Below are positions 38,663 to 47,182 of a stretch of DNA of 64,000 nt, piece by piece. Source of the DNA: Anaerobiospirillum sp. NML120448. GTDB lineage: Bacteria > Pseudomonadota > Gammaproteobacteria > Enterobacterales > Succinivibrionaceae. The position numbers and the translations under genes are program-made. Location: assembly GCF_023050945.1 (NCBI RefSeq), contig NZ_JALKIM010000010.1, forward strand, positions 20,486 through 84,485, in the 5' to 3' direction. Every line of letters starts with the position of its first letter. Position 1 is the stretch's first letter. Under the pieces are notes generated by a model. It had not been told where the DNA came from. It was given only the letters and a program-made list of their open reading frames with translations, and searched no databases.

Positions 38663-41600
38663 TTATATTAAAGGCACAGAATTGATGGCTTTTGCTACCT
38701 GACGCTCTTGCTTTTCTACATATAAGGTAATACCTACATTATCCAAGCTTAAGCCTAAGTTCTTAACTAAGCTATTAAAGCCATGTATTTTCTTAATTTT
38801 TTGGCGAGTAATAGCAATGGCCTCTTGGTGAGCAAAATATGCTTTATAACAAGGAGCCTCTCGAGGTGTTTCATTATCTTTTTGCACCTCAATTTGTAAG
38901 TTTCTTCCTGTAGCTGCATTTAGAGCCTTAATAATGTTAGGCAGTAAATAGTCGCACTCATCGCTCTTAGCCACCACAATAGTCCAGTGATCAGGATTAA
39001 GCTCATCTACCTTACGAGCAGTACGAGTTAAGATGGAGAACTCAGGGCCATTGTTAGAAAAAGCTTGAGTAATGATTTGTAACCATTCATCTTTTTCTAA
39101 TACTTGACCATAAAAGTCGTCATCACTCATCATGCGTAAGCCAGCAAAAGTATCCACCCTTCTTAGGGCACTACCTATTACTCTATCAGTGCCTTCTATA
39201 GGCTCAGCATTTACTAATTGTGGATCATTATTCAGAGCCTCAGCAGCCGCTAAATCATAGCCACCACCAAAATACTCTCCATCGTCCTCATCAGATTCCA
39301 TAGGGGCAAAGTTTGGAGCAGCTACACCATAAGAGCTCTCATAACTTTCTTCACTTTTATAAAATTCATCATGATCAGCAATATAGTCAGGACGCTCCAA
39401 GGTAGCCATTCTATCTACAAACTCATCAGCGCCATTAGGTCTACCATAACCACCATTAGGGTTGGCCACACCAGTATTTACTGCGTTTACACCATTTACA
39501 GGGCCTTTATATTGGGGAGCACTGTTAGGCTGCATATTGCCATGGCCCTGAGCAGACATTTGTCCAGACACTGGAGCTTGGGCCTGTACCTGTCCCTGCA
39601 CTTGCACTTGCACTGGCATAGAAGCACCGTTCTGAGTACCTCTCTGAGCATGACCTGGCTGCTGTATTGGGGCTTGAGCATAAGCACCAGTAGCAGAGCT
39701 TTGAGCTTGAGCTTGGGCCTGTGCCTGTGCTTGCATCTGACCATTAGCCTGAGCTGGTGGTATAGAGCCTTGGGTTTGAGCCATTACAGGTGTAGCACTA
39801 GCAGCTGTTGCCACTGTTGCTGCAGTTGCCGCAGGCTGAGCCAAGGCTTGGGCAGGAGCCTGAGCTTGGGCTTGAGTTTGGTTTTGAGACTGGGCCTGAG
39901 CTTGGGCCTGAGTCTGGGTATTAGAGAGCATGATCTTAGGAGCAATATGGGCAACCTGTGTCCATGGGAAGTGCTGCTCTGGTACCTTGATATTGCCTTG
40001 GCCAAAGACATAAGCTCTGCTGCGATCTTGGCCCTCTGTAGCTAAGCGCTCTTGTAACTCTTTAGCTATGGCGCTATTGCTTATGGCCATGAGATTGAGC
40101 ACATCATTAGATTGCTCATGGAACACATGACCATGAGCGATCATTTGTTGCTTATAAAGCTCAACTTGCTCTAACTCTTGTTGATGCTCTAACACAGCTT
40201 GTTGCTCTTGGGCACGAATTTGCTCTACTAAACTGCTAAAGTCTTGAGCCTTAGTAGTCTGAATAAAGCCATCATCACGCACCTTTAAAGGCTCAAAGAA
40301 TATATCACTATTGCCCTTATCCTTAGAGCTACCTTGCTCGCTATCAGCCAATAAATTGTTATCACTTCTCTTAGTAAGCTTAATAGGCTCAGCATGATTA
40401 ATCTTAATGCTATTTTTGCCTATAGTAATAACTGTAGCCTCATTAGCTAATTCCCATGGTGATGGGCCATTAGCTTTAGAGAGCTCTGCCTCCTTATTAA
40501 GCTGAGCATCTAAGGTATTTAAAAATTGAAAACTAGCCTCACCTTTAGCTTTTGCTATAGCAGCTTTTTCATCATCACTATGAGCATGTAACAGAGATTC
40601 CTTTAAATTGCTTAAAGCCTGATTAGCCTGTTGTACCTTAGCCTTTTCAGCAGATAGATCAAGGCTACCATCAATAAGCTTCACTCCGCTTTGAGGAGCA
40701 GTAATCAAACTATCACTCTTTGGAGTATTTAGTCCCATACTTTGGGAGCTTGCCGATAGGGCATTATTGGCCACTACCATAGAGCCATTAGCCCCCTGTC
40801 CCTTATCTTGATTAGCTATAAAGTCTTGAGCAGCATTAGTGGTAGCAAGAGCATTATTAGTGTGCTCAGGATACTTTTGTAAGTTTCCACTCTCACCTTT
40901 ATCTTGATTGAGCTCTTGTGCTTGTGGCAAGCCGTTCAAAGCATTAGGGTTAATAAACTCTCTCTTATCATCAGGCCCCATTGACCATGGAGGCAAGTCA
41001 TCATTTGATTGACTGCCTTTATCAGTAGCGCCACCATCTTGCTTCATTTGTGGAGCAGTAGCGGATAAATCACCTTGAGACTGTTCTGGTAGCTTAACTG
41101 TTGCTACATCAATAATCTCTAGAGAGTTATTATTGTTATTACTATTAATGCTTGAGCCTAAAATATCATCAATATCAGCCTCATCACCATAGCCCTCGCT
41201 AATACCAATGCCAGAGGCAAAAGCATCTAGTGACTTATTGGCATTATCACTAAGTTTTTGTGGTTCAAACTTAGGACTATCAGCTAAGGACACACTCAAG
41301 GAGCTAGTAGTTTGATTTTGCTCAGCAAAAGCACTATCACCCTCACTATGAGTTACCTGTGGCACGCTATTGGTAGCTTGACCCATATTTTGCTCAGCTA
41401 CAGAGACAGCAGCCCCGCTATCACCATTAACTTGCTCTTGGCTATTAGCCTCAGTCTGCTCCTGGGCAGGAGCGTGAACTTGGGCCTGATCTTGGTTCTG
41501 GGCTGGAGATTGGGTTTGCTCCCCTACGCTAACCTTATCAGCGCTTGGCTCTTGATTTGGAGCAAGCTCTTGCTCTTGATCATGAGACTTTGCTGTTAGC

Positions 41601-43021
41601 TCTGCTGCTTGCTCTGACACTGGTGCTGCTGGCACTGGCTCTGCTGGCGCAGCAGGTGCGCTCACTGGAGCTGAGACTGTTGCTTCCTGTGTAGAGGCAA
41701 TATCAACGCTTTGGCCATTATTGCTTAAAGATACACCCTCACCTACTAATTGTGAGCCTAAATGGCGTGGGTCATTAACATCAAAACCATGAGCGCCTTG
41801 AGAGCTAAGAGCAAAGCTACCATTGGCCTGAGATTGGCCATTATTAAGCGCTTGAGCTGATTGTTCTGTCATCTTATGAGCGTTAACAGGCAAGCCCTTA
41901 CTCTTATTTTCCTTCATGAGATCCATGTCAGTAAAACAAGAGTTCATTATATCTTCGCCTTCTTTGCGGGTAATATGCTTATTGTTTTCAGGCTCAGGCT
42001 CTTTATACAAGCCTTGTCTTTTGGCATTGCCTATATATTTATGAGCATAATCATAGAATTTCTGGCCACACTCAATATAGCGAGAGCTTTCTTCTTGGTA
42101 CTTTTTCAACTCCTCTTCTTTAAACACATTAACTACAGGGGCCAGTACCCTAGTATTAATAGCAACTCCACCCTTGCGAATATTCTCTAAATCACGCTGT
42201 TGGTTGCTATAGTCTAATTTGGAGTCGAGATCGATTTTCTTACGACCATCAAAAGTACCCACTGTAGGTGCAGCCGCTCCACTAGTTTGAGCAATAGCAC
42301 CTTGCTCGTAAGATAGGCCCTGAGCAGAGGCTTGTCCCTGCTGATCTAAACCTTGGCCCTGGCTCAGGCCCTGGCCCTGGCCCTGGCCCTGGCCCTGAGC
42401 CTGGGCATTAGCATTGGCATTGGCATTGGCATTAGCATTGGCATCTAAGCTGGCCTTGAGGTCACGCTCTTTGATGTCAGCTGCTATTTGGGCAGCACGC
42501 TGCTGCTTAGTACGTAAGTTAAAGCCTTCGCTAAAACCACCCTGTGGGCCATTACCCTCGACATGAGCCTTAAAATCAACAGTAAAGCTATCATTGCTTG
42601 GCACGTCACCTTGAGATGGAGTGATGCCTTGTTGCTTTTGTAAAGTAGATAGGCGCTTTTGCTGCTCAGCACGGATACGCTCTAATTGGCTAAAAGAGGT
42701 CTTAGCTTCTGTTACTAACTGTTTGCTTTGATGCAGGGTATTGGCTAAGTCCTTAAATTCCTTAAGATTTTCCTCATCTAAACCTAGTTCTTGGGCTAAT
42801 TGACCAATACAGTTGTTTAGATCAGAGCCACCTTTAGCAATGGCAGCTAATAGTGATTTACTATCATCTGAAGTGATAGCACGCAATAAAGGACGGAAGC
42901 TATTATTATCAGCAGCTGAGGTATTGGTAGGCTGTACACCCTTGAGACCTAAAGAGGCTAAAGGGTCTGCATCTACCTTACCAGCGCTAGCTACGGTAGC
43001 GTTGGCAAGATAGTTTTCCAA
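38663..43021 (-). CDS. dnaX: tau-specific part of DnaX, read after a -1 frameshift
   Basis: 1,452 codons from the TTG at 43021, but open from the A9 run at 43061-43069 onward. Slipping one base back there joins it to the gamma frame with no stop, giving tau of about 1,851 aa. Its first ~100 residues (FRPLLRAITSDDSKSLLAAI, then LDEENLKEF) are helical. About 1,100 residues of low-complexity Asn/Gln/Ala sequence follow, with in-frame hexamer repeats (GQGQGQGQG and NANANANAN at ~42370-42450). The last ~150 residues (EWLQIITQAF, LNPDHWTIVVAKSDECDYLL) resemble tau domain V, which binds the polymerase alpha subunit. There is no ribosome site for separate translation. Typical tau is ~640 aa. The tau reading is inference from frame and position. 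Confidence 0.75.
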   Translation of the reverse strand: MENYLANATVASAGKVDADPLASLGLKGVQPTNTSAADNNSFRPLLRAITSDDSKSLLAAIAKGGSDLNNCIGQLAQELGLDEENLKEFKDLANTLHQSKQLVTEAKTSFSQLERIRAEQQKRLSTLQKQQGITPSQGDVPSNDSFTVDFKAHVEGNGPQGGFSEGFNLRTKQQRAAQIAADIKERDLKASLDANANANANANANAQAQGQGQGQGQGLSQGQGLDQQGQASAQGLSYEQGAIAQTSGAAAPTVGTFDGRKKIDLDSKLDYSNQQRDLENIRKGGVAINTRVLAPVVNVFKEEELKKYQEESSRYIECGQKFYDYAHKYIGNAKRQGLYKEPEPENNKHITRKEGEDIMNSCFTDMDLMKENKSKGLPVNAHKMTEQSAQALNNGQSQANGSFALSSQGAHGFDVNDPRHLGSQLVGEGVSLSNNGQSVDIASTQEATVSAPVSAPAAPAEPVPAAPVSEQAAELTAKSHDQEQELAPNQEPSADKVSVGEQTQSPAQNQDQAQVHAPAQEQTEANSQEQVNGDSGAAVSVAEQNMGQATNSVPQVTHSEGDSAFAEQNQTTSSLSVSLADSPKFEPQKLSDNANKSLDAFASGIGISEGYGDEADIDDILGSSINSNNNNNSLEIIDVATVKLPEQSQGDLSATAPQMKQDGGATDKGSQSNDDLPPWSMGPDDKREFINPNALNGLPQAQELNQDKGESGNLQKYPEHTNNALATTNAAQDFIANQDKGQGANGSMVVANNALSASSQSMGLNTPKSDSLITAPQSGVKLIDGSLDLSAEKAKVQQANQALSNLKESLLHAHSDDEKAAIAKAKGEASFQFLNTLDAQLNKEAELSKANGPSPWELANEATVITIGKNSIKINHAEPIKLTKRSDNNLLADSEQGSSKDKGNSDIFFEPLKVRDDGFIQTTKAQDFSSLVEQIRAQEQQAVLEHQQELEQVELYKQQMIAHGHVFHEQSNDVLNLMAISNSAIAKELQERLATEGQDRSRAYVFGQGNIKVPEQHFPWTQVAHIAPKIMLSNTQTQAQAQAQSQNQTQAQAQAPAQALAQPAATAATVATAASATPVMAQTQGSIPPAQANGQMQAQAQAQAQAQSSATGAYAQAPIQQPGHAQRGTQNGASMPVQVQVQGQVQAQAPVSGQMSAQGHGNMQPNSAPQYKGPVNGVNAVNTGVANPNGGYGRPNGADEFVDRMATLERPDYIADHDEFYKSEESYESSYGVAAPNFAPMESDEDDGEYFGGGYDLAAAEALNNDPQLVNAEPIEGTDRVIGSALRRVDTFAGLRMMSDDDFYGQVLEKDEWLQIITQAFSNNGPEFSILTRTARKVDELNPDHWTIVVAKSDECDYLLPNIIKALNAATGRNLQIEVQKDNETPREAPCYKAYFAHQEAIAITRQKIKKIHGFNSLVKNLGLSLDNVGITLYVEKQERQVAKAINSVPLI

Positions 43022-43032
43022 AGGAGGGGTTT

Positions 43033-44217
43033 TTAGAGCGTTCTGCTCAGATCTCCACTGTTTTTTTTTACAGGGGTAAAGGCCAACAGACGCAATAAAG
43101 TCATCTCAAAGGCAGAACGACCGTCTGAGGCATACTGATACTCTTGTAAGCCCTCAAGTACAATTTGGTAGTAATGCTGTACTTGTTGAGGAGAGATACG
43201 GCGGGCGTAATTCTCTAAAATGCTCTTGCTAAAGGAAAAGACCTCTAAATCAGAGCGGCCAATCAGCTGATATAAAGCAATATCGTGGAATACAATGATA
43301 AGCTCATCTAAGAGGCTCTTGTAATTAGGAGCCTTATTACGAATTTGCTCGATTAAAGCAGCAAAGCTTTGGGCGCTATTAGAGCCAGACTCAGAAGAAC
43401 CATCAGCTACCGCAGAAGCATCATGTGAACATAAGAGCTCTAAAATATCGGCTGTCAGCTCATCACCTACTGTGCCAAGCATGGCATAGACGTTAGCAGC
43501 CTCAAGCTTACCATTGCCCAGAGCAATAGCCTGATCACATAAGGATAAACCATCACGCATAGAGCCACGAGCAGCACGGGCTAAAGCAATTAAAGCCTCT
43601 TTTTCAAACTCAATATGCTCTAGATTACAGATCTTCTCTAGCTGGCCTTGGATTTGATCTAAGGTCAAGGCACGCAATGGGAATTGCAAACAGCGAGATA
43701 AAACTGTAGTTGGAATCTTGTGAGGATCTGTAGTTGCCAAGATAAACTTAACGTAGGCAGGTGGCTCCTCTAAGGTCTTTAATAAAGCATTAAAGCTATT
43801 AGTAGTGAGCATGTGCACTTCGTCAATGATGTAAATCTTATAACGAGCATTGATAGGCGGATATTGGGTATTTTCTAAAATCTGACGAGTATCTTCTACC
43901 TTGGTTTGTGAGGCAGCGTCAATCTCAATCACATCTGGAAAAGCACCATTAGCAATGGCGGTACAAGCATCACACTTACCACATGGATGGGAAGTTGGTT
44001 TATCTTGTGCCTTACACTCTAAGGATTTGGCAAAAATACGAGCAATAGTAGTCTTACCAATACCACGGGTACCAGTAAATAAATAGGCATGGTGTGTTTT
44101 ACCAGCATCAATAGAATGAGCTAAAGCTTTTAAAACGTGCTCTTGTCCCACTACATCTTCAAAGTTCTGGGGACGATATTTACGTGCTAACGCTAAATAC
44201 TCAACTTCAGACTGCAT
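43033..44217 (-). CDS. dnaX: DNA polymerase III clamp-loader subunit gamma (zero-frame DnaX product)
   Basis: A 394-aa AAA+ ATPase that loads the sliding clamp as part of the replisome. The N-terminal LARKYRPQNFEDVVGQEHV is diagnostic. Walker A is FTGTRGIGKTTIAR (~residue 50), the zinc-binding cysteines include CGKCDAC, Walker B is YIIDEVHML, and sensor and SRC-type motifs follow (TTVLSRCLQF). Domain III extends to ~residue 375. The frame then meets GTAAAAAAAAAC and stops nine codons later (NSGDLSRTL), so normal decoding yields a gamma-like short form. This is opposite to E. coli, where slippage gives gamma. It is downstream of apt, the usual order; ybaB and recR are absent here. Confidence 0.93.
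   Translation of the reverse strand: MQSEVEYLALARKYRPQNFEDVVGQEHVLKALAHSIDAGKTHHAYLFTGTRGIGKTTIARIFAKSLECKAQDKPTSHPCGKCDACTAIANGAFPDVIEIDAASQTKVEDTRQILENTQYPPINARYKIYIIDEVHMLTTNSFNALLKTLEEPPAYVKFILATTDPHKIPTTVLSRCLQFPLRALTLDQIQGQLEKICNLEHIEFEKEALIALARAARGSMRDGLSLCDQAIALGNGKLEAANVYAMLGTVGDELTADILELLCSHDASAVADGSSESGSNSAQSFAALIEQIRNKAPNYKSLLDELIIVFHDIALYQLIGRSDLEVFSFSKSILENYARRISPQQVQHYYQIVLEGLQEYQYASDGRSAFEMTLLRLLAFTPVKKNSGDLSRTL
43061..43069 (-). other. A9 slippery site in dnaX
   Basis: Nine consecutive A residues on the coding strand within GTA AAA AAA AAC. A -1 shift converts ...VKKNSG to ...VKKKQW and enters the 38663-43021 frame. A weak stem, GAGC/GCTC with a 5-nt loop, lies downstream (43036-43048). 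Runs of nine A cause transcriptional slippage in Thermus dnaX, so either ribosomal or polymerase slippage is possible. A true disabling frameshift or a sequencing error in the homopolymer must also be considered. Confidence 0.8.
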
Positions 44218-44245
44218 TGCTATGTTGTCCTTGATCTTTCAAGCC

Positions 44246-44296
44246 AAAAAACCCAAGCCCCAAATAGTGCATTAAAGACACTAGCTCGGGCTTGGG
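44246..44296 (-). terminator. Hairpin between apt and dnaX
   Basis: CCCAAGCCC (44252-44260) and GGGCTTGGG (44288-44296) form a 9-bp stem with an inner TAGTG/CACTA pair; on the minus strand T6 follows. It may attenuate transcription from apt into dnaX, whose start is only 29 bp beyond. Confidence 0.8.
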
Positions 44297-44391
44297 ATCT
44301 TATGTTGTTATTTTTATACCAACAAGCACGCCTTAGGCTAAAAAGCTTAACGCTCGCTTAACTTAAGCTTAAGGCGCTTTAATTCTTTTTC

Positions 44392-44970
44392 CTAGTGGCC
44401 AGGGAAGTCTAATAAGCTTAATGACTCCACGCCACACTCTTCTTTAATCTTATCATAGCCACCCAAATCGACCAAATCGATTACAAAAGCAGCATTGACA
44501 ACTTGAGCGCCCGCTCTTTGTGCTAGCTTACACATGGCAATCATAGTACCGCCAGTAGCTAACAAATCGTCTACGCATAATACACGCTCACCAGGCTTAA
44601 CTGAATTAGTGTGCATATGGAGCTCGCTTACGCCATACTCAAGAGCATACTCTTCTTTGATAGTCTCACGTGGCAACTTGCCCTTTTTACGTACCATCAC
44701 AAAGCCAGCACCTAACTTAGCTGCTAAAGGGGCACCAAAAACAAAGCCACGAGCCTCGCTGGATAATACCTTATCAATTTTCTTATCTTTAAAGGCTTGA
44801 GCTAAGAGATCAATAACTAAGGCAAAACCCTTAGCATCCTCACATAAAGTGGTGATATCACGGAATAAAATACCCTTAATAGGATAATCTGGGATGCTAG
44901 TAATGGTCGACTTTAAGTAATCAATCTTACCTGCTAAATCCTCAACACGACCACATAAAACTTTTTGCAT
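44392..44970 (-). CDS. apt: Adenine phosphoribosyltransferase
   Basis: A 192-aa cytosolic purine-salvage enzyme converting adenine and PRPP to AMP. IPDYPIKGILFRDITTL near residue 27 is the Apt N-terminal signature (cf. IPDYPKPGILFRDIT). SSEARGFVFGAPLA, a flexible-loop KKGKLPRETI and the PRPP-binding VLCVDDLLATGGT complete the fold. Length is close to the usual 180 aa. A ribosome site GAGGT lies 10 bases before the ATG. It precedes dnaX on the same strand, as in enterobacteria. Confidence 0.95.
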   Translation of the reverse strand: MQKVLCGRVEDLAGKIDYLKSTITSIPDYPIKGILFRDITTLCEDAKGFALVIDLLAQAFKDKKIDKVLSSEARGFVFGAPLAAKLGAGFVMVRKKGKLPRETIKEEYALEYGVSELHMHTNSVKPGERVLCVDDLLATGGTMIAMCKLAQRAGAQVVNAAFVIDLVDLGGYDKIKEECGVESLSLLDFPGH

Positions 44971-45147
44971 CTAATTAAGACCTCTTAACAGCGTTTGAAT
45001 CTTGTGAGCACTGTGTTTTAACAACAACTACCTTATATTTTTAACAAAAGATAAACAGCGCACCAAGGTAAAATTATACCTAAAAACCAAGGCTGTTTTA
45101 CAAAAAAATAATTACCCTCAACGAAGGCTATAGAACTAACCTACTTA

Positions 45148-45176
45148 TTGACAAATATCAATGAAGTAATTACTAT
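45148..45176 (+). promoter_or_regulatory. Sigma-70 promoter of arsR
   Basis: TTGACA (45148-45153), a 17-bp spacer and TACTAT (45171-45176) form a near-consensus promoter. The spacer carries an extra ATATCA half-site. This rules out the upstream TTG as arsR start. Confidence 0.75.
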
Positions 45177-45183
45177 AAGAAAC

Positions 45184-45203
45184 ATATCAAAATTTTTTAA
45201 TAT
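45184..45203 (+). promoter_or_regulatory. Putative ArsR operator 1
   Basis: ATATCAAAATTTTTTAATAT, an A/T-rich partly palindromic 20-mer that runs from just past the promoter into the arsR start codon. A near-identical site lies before the permease gene (45637-45656), which suggests the same repressor binds both. Binding is inference. Confidence 0.55.
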
Positions 45204-45561
45204 GAGACGTACTATGGCTACCACCTTTTCCCAGAATGCCTTAATGTTTAAGGCTCTTAGTGATCCTATAAGGCTTGAGATTTTAGACTTGCTAAGTGAT
45301 GGCGAAAAGTGTGCTTGCGTTTTGATTGAACGATTAGGTATTGCTCAGCCTAGTGTTTCTTATCATACCAATATCTTATTTAAGGCAGGCCTTATCCATC
45401 GCCGCCAAGAGGGCAAATGGGCCTTCTTTAGCATTAATGAGCAAGGTTTCCTCCACGCTTGTCAAACAATTTTAGCTATCACTAAGCTTGATAAGCACCA
45501 AACTCTTTTAAATAGCTCTTGCTGTAGCTGTAGTCCAAGCCTAAGCCCAAGCTCTAGCTAA
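45202..45561 (+). CDS. ArsR/SmtB-family metalloregulator
   Basis: A winged-helix repressor, 119 aa from the ATG at 45202; the ATG at 45214 (MATTFSQN) is the alternative. ALMFKALSDPIRLEILDLL is the family's first helices, and EKCACVLIERLG matches the ArsR ELCVCDL-type alpha-3 metal motif with its Cys-x-Cys, which binds As(III)/Sb(III) in ArsR. SQPSVSYH-like AQPSVSYHTNILFKAGL is the recognition helix and RRQEGKWAFFSI the wing. The C-terminus has further cysteines (SSCCSCSPS), possibly a second thiol site. It should release its operators when it binds a trivalent arsenical or other thiophilic metal, and so induce itself and the permease. Confidence 0.87.
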   Translation: MRRTMATTFSQNALMFKALSDPIRLEILDLLSDGEKCACVLIERLGIAQPSVSYHTNILFKAGLIHRRQEGKWAFFSINEQGFLHACQTILAITKLDKHQTLLNSSCCSCSPSLSPSSS

Positions 45562-45600
45562 AGCTCTGGCTCTATCAGCAACTAGCCAGAAAAACTTTTA

Positions 45601-45628
45601 GGTAGCACTCTATTGCTACCTCTTTTTT
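45601..45628 (+). terminator. Terminator between arsR and the permease
   Basis: GGTAGCA (45601-45607) and TGCTACC (45614-45620) form a 7-bp stem followed by TCTTTTTT. So the permease needs its own promoter. Confidence 0.8.
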
Positions 45629-45656
45629 GCCAATACATATCAAAAATTTTTTATAT
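45627..45656 (+). promoter_or_regulatory. Permease promoter with putative ArsR operator 2
   Basis: TTGCCA (45627-45632), an 18-bp spacer and TTATAT (45651-45656). The operator-like ATATCAAAAATTTTTTATAT at 45637-45656 covers the spacer and -10, so a bound repressor would block RNA polymerase. It matches the site at 45184-45203. Confidence 0.6.
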
Positions 45657-45679
45657 ATTGCTTTGTAGGTGTCGCCACT

Positions 45680-46696
45680 ATGGAATTTTTAACAAATTTA
45701 GGTGCGTTCTTTCAGTACCAAGTGTTAGGTATGCAATGGCTTAATGAGCTAATAGGACAAGCCTTAATTGCTCTAGGAATGGATTTAAGCTCTCCTATTG
45801 CAGGTTCGCTACAGTTCTTTATTTACGATACGATTAAGATTTCTGTACTCTTATGCTTATTAATCTTTAGCATTTCCTATGTCCAAAGCTTTTTCCCTCC
45901 TGAGCGCTCTAAAGCTATTTTAGGTAGATTCAATGGCTTAAGTGCTAATACTATAGCTGCCTTGCTAGGAACTATTACCCCTTTTTGCTCTTGCTCCTCT
46001 ATTCCTCTTTTCATAGGCTTTACCTCAGCAGGATTACCTCTTGGTGTGACCTTTTCCTTTTTAATTTCCTCTCCTATGGTCGATTTAGCAAGCTTAGTAC
46101 TAATCTCTAGTATTTTTGGCGCTAAAGTAGCCTTTGCCTATGTAATATTAGGTCTAGTCATTGCTATTGCTGGCGGTACTTTAATCTCAAAACTCAATAT
46201 GGATAATTACATTGAGGACATAGTGCGCCCTAAAACTATTAAAACTAAAACCATTATTCAAACTCCAACAACAAAAGAGCGCTTGTCCTTTGCCTATGAG
46301 CAAATGAAAAATACCTTTAACAAAGTATTTGTTTATATCTTAATTGGCGTTGGCATTGGTGCCTTTATCCACAATTGGATCCCTCAAGAATACATTGTTT
46401 CCCTGTTAGGCTCTCATAGCACTGTTGGTGTCTTTCTTGCCACCTTAGTAGGCATTCCTATGTATGCTGATATTTTTGGCACTATTCCTGTAGCAGAAGC
46501 TCTATTAGCTAAAGGTGCCCTATTAGGTACTGTACTTGCCTTTATGATGTCTGTTACCACCTTAAGCTTGCCCTCTTTGATCATGCTTAGAAAAGCCATT
46601 AAGCCTCGCTTACTGTTTACCTTTATCTCTATCTGCACTATAGGTATTTTCCTCGTTGGCATCTTATTTAACTTATTGCAATCTTTCTTAATCTAG
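45680..46696 (+). CDS. ArsP-like permease (DUF318/UPF0718)
   Basis: A 338-aa inner-membrane permease with about eight to ten hydrophobic segments in two halves. The family signature TITPFCSCSSIPLFIGF is at ~residues 97-113; its cysteine pair is needed by ArsP to export trivalent organoarsenicals. A second family motif, ATLVGIPMYADIFGTIPVAEAL, is in the second half. The hydrophilic centre is a basic loop (VRPKTIKTKTIIQT). The ArsR regulator upstream and thioredoxin-fold protein downstream are the usual partners. The substrate, possibly methylated or aromatic arsenicals, is inferred from family and neighbours. Confidence 0.82.
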   Translation: MEFLTNLGAFFQYQVLGMQWLNELIGQALIALGMDLSSPIAGSLQFFIYDTIKISVLLCLLIFSISYVQSFFPPERSKAILGRFNGLSANTIAALLGTITPFCSCSSIPLFIGFTSAGLPLGVTFSFLISSPMVDLASLVLISSIFGAKVAFAYVILGLVIAIAGGTLISKLNMDNYIEDIVRPKTIKTKTIIQTPTTKERLSFAYEQMKNTFNKVFVYILIGVGIGAFIHNWIPQEYIVSLLGSHSTVGVFLATLVGIPMYADIFGTIPVAEALLAKGALLGTVLAFMMSVTTLSLPSLIMLRKAIKPRLLFTFISICTIGIFLVGILFNLLQSFLI

Positions 46697-46705
46697 GAGC
46701 TCCTT

Positions 46706-47074
46706 ATGAGTATCTTTAATATCAAAAAAATCTTTAACAAAACCAACGCTCAAGACCTAAGCTCAAACCTCAGCACCATCCCTACCAATCCCCAGCAAGG
46801 TCTCGTTGACTTAGAGAGCATTAAAGCTAACGACATTGTGGTATTAGGCTCAGGTTGTACTAAATGCAACACCCTTGAGGACCATGTTAAAGAAGCTCTT
46901 CAACTCTTAGGCCAAGACAACAAAATCATACATATTACTGATTTTGCTCAAATTGCCGCCTGTGGCGTAATGACAACCCCAGCCCTAATGATCAACAACA
47001 CCATTATCAGCACAGGCAAAGTCCTAACCGTAGCCGAGCTCCAATCCCTCTTACCGCAGTACCTCTCCAACTAA
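46706..47074 (+). CDS. Thioredoxin-fold protein (redox-active disulfide protein family)
   Basis: A 122-aa small cytosolic protein. After a ~45-residue polar N-terminus, VVLGSGCTKCNTLEDHVKEAL carries the Cys-x-x-Cys pair, and GVMTTPALMINN has the cis-Pro loop of thioredoxin folds. It belongs to the short thioredoxin_3 group found beside DUF318 permeases. It may deliver or reduce thiol-bound arsenicals or metals for the permease, which is inference. It starts nine bases after the permease stop with GGAG upstream, so they are co-transcribed. Confidence 0.85.
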   Translation: MSIFNIKKIFNKTNAQDLSSNLSTIPTNPQQGLVDLESIKANDIVVLGSGCTKCNTLEDHVKEALQLLGQDNKIIHITDFAQIAACGVMTTPALMINNTIISTGKVLTVAELQSLLPQYLSN

Positions 47075-47092
47075 AACTAAAGTAGCAACCAA

Positions 47093-47125
47093 GGGCTAAC
47101 TCCAACCTCCATTAGTAGTTAGCCC
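47093..47125 (+). terminator. Hairpin after the thioredoxin-fold gene
   Basis: GGGCTAACT (47093-47101) and AGTTAGCCC (47117-47125) form a perfect 9-bp stem 18 bp past the stop. No T-run, so termination is likely but not proven. Confidence 0.55.
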
Positions 47126-47182
47126 CTACCCTCATTATTACTTCAGCGTAGGCGGTGGTATTCTCGCTAATTTATGATAAAC

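Noticed and set aside
39371..40045. 224-codon ORF antisense to tau
   Set aside because: Leu/Ser/His monotony is the shadow of the Ala/Gln repeat codons on the other strand.
43019..43021. Independent start (TTG) for the 1,452-codon frame as a separate gene
   Set aside because: AAGGAGGGG lies on the opposite strand, there is no coding-strand ribosome site, and the frame is open back to the A9 slip site with tau-like ends; kept as the tau part of dnaX.
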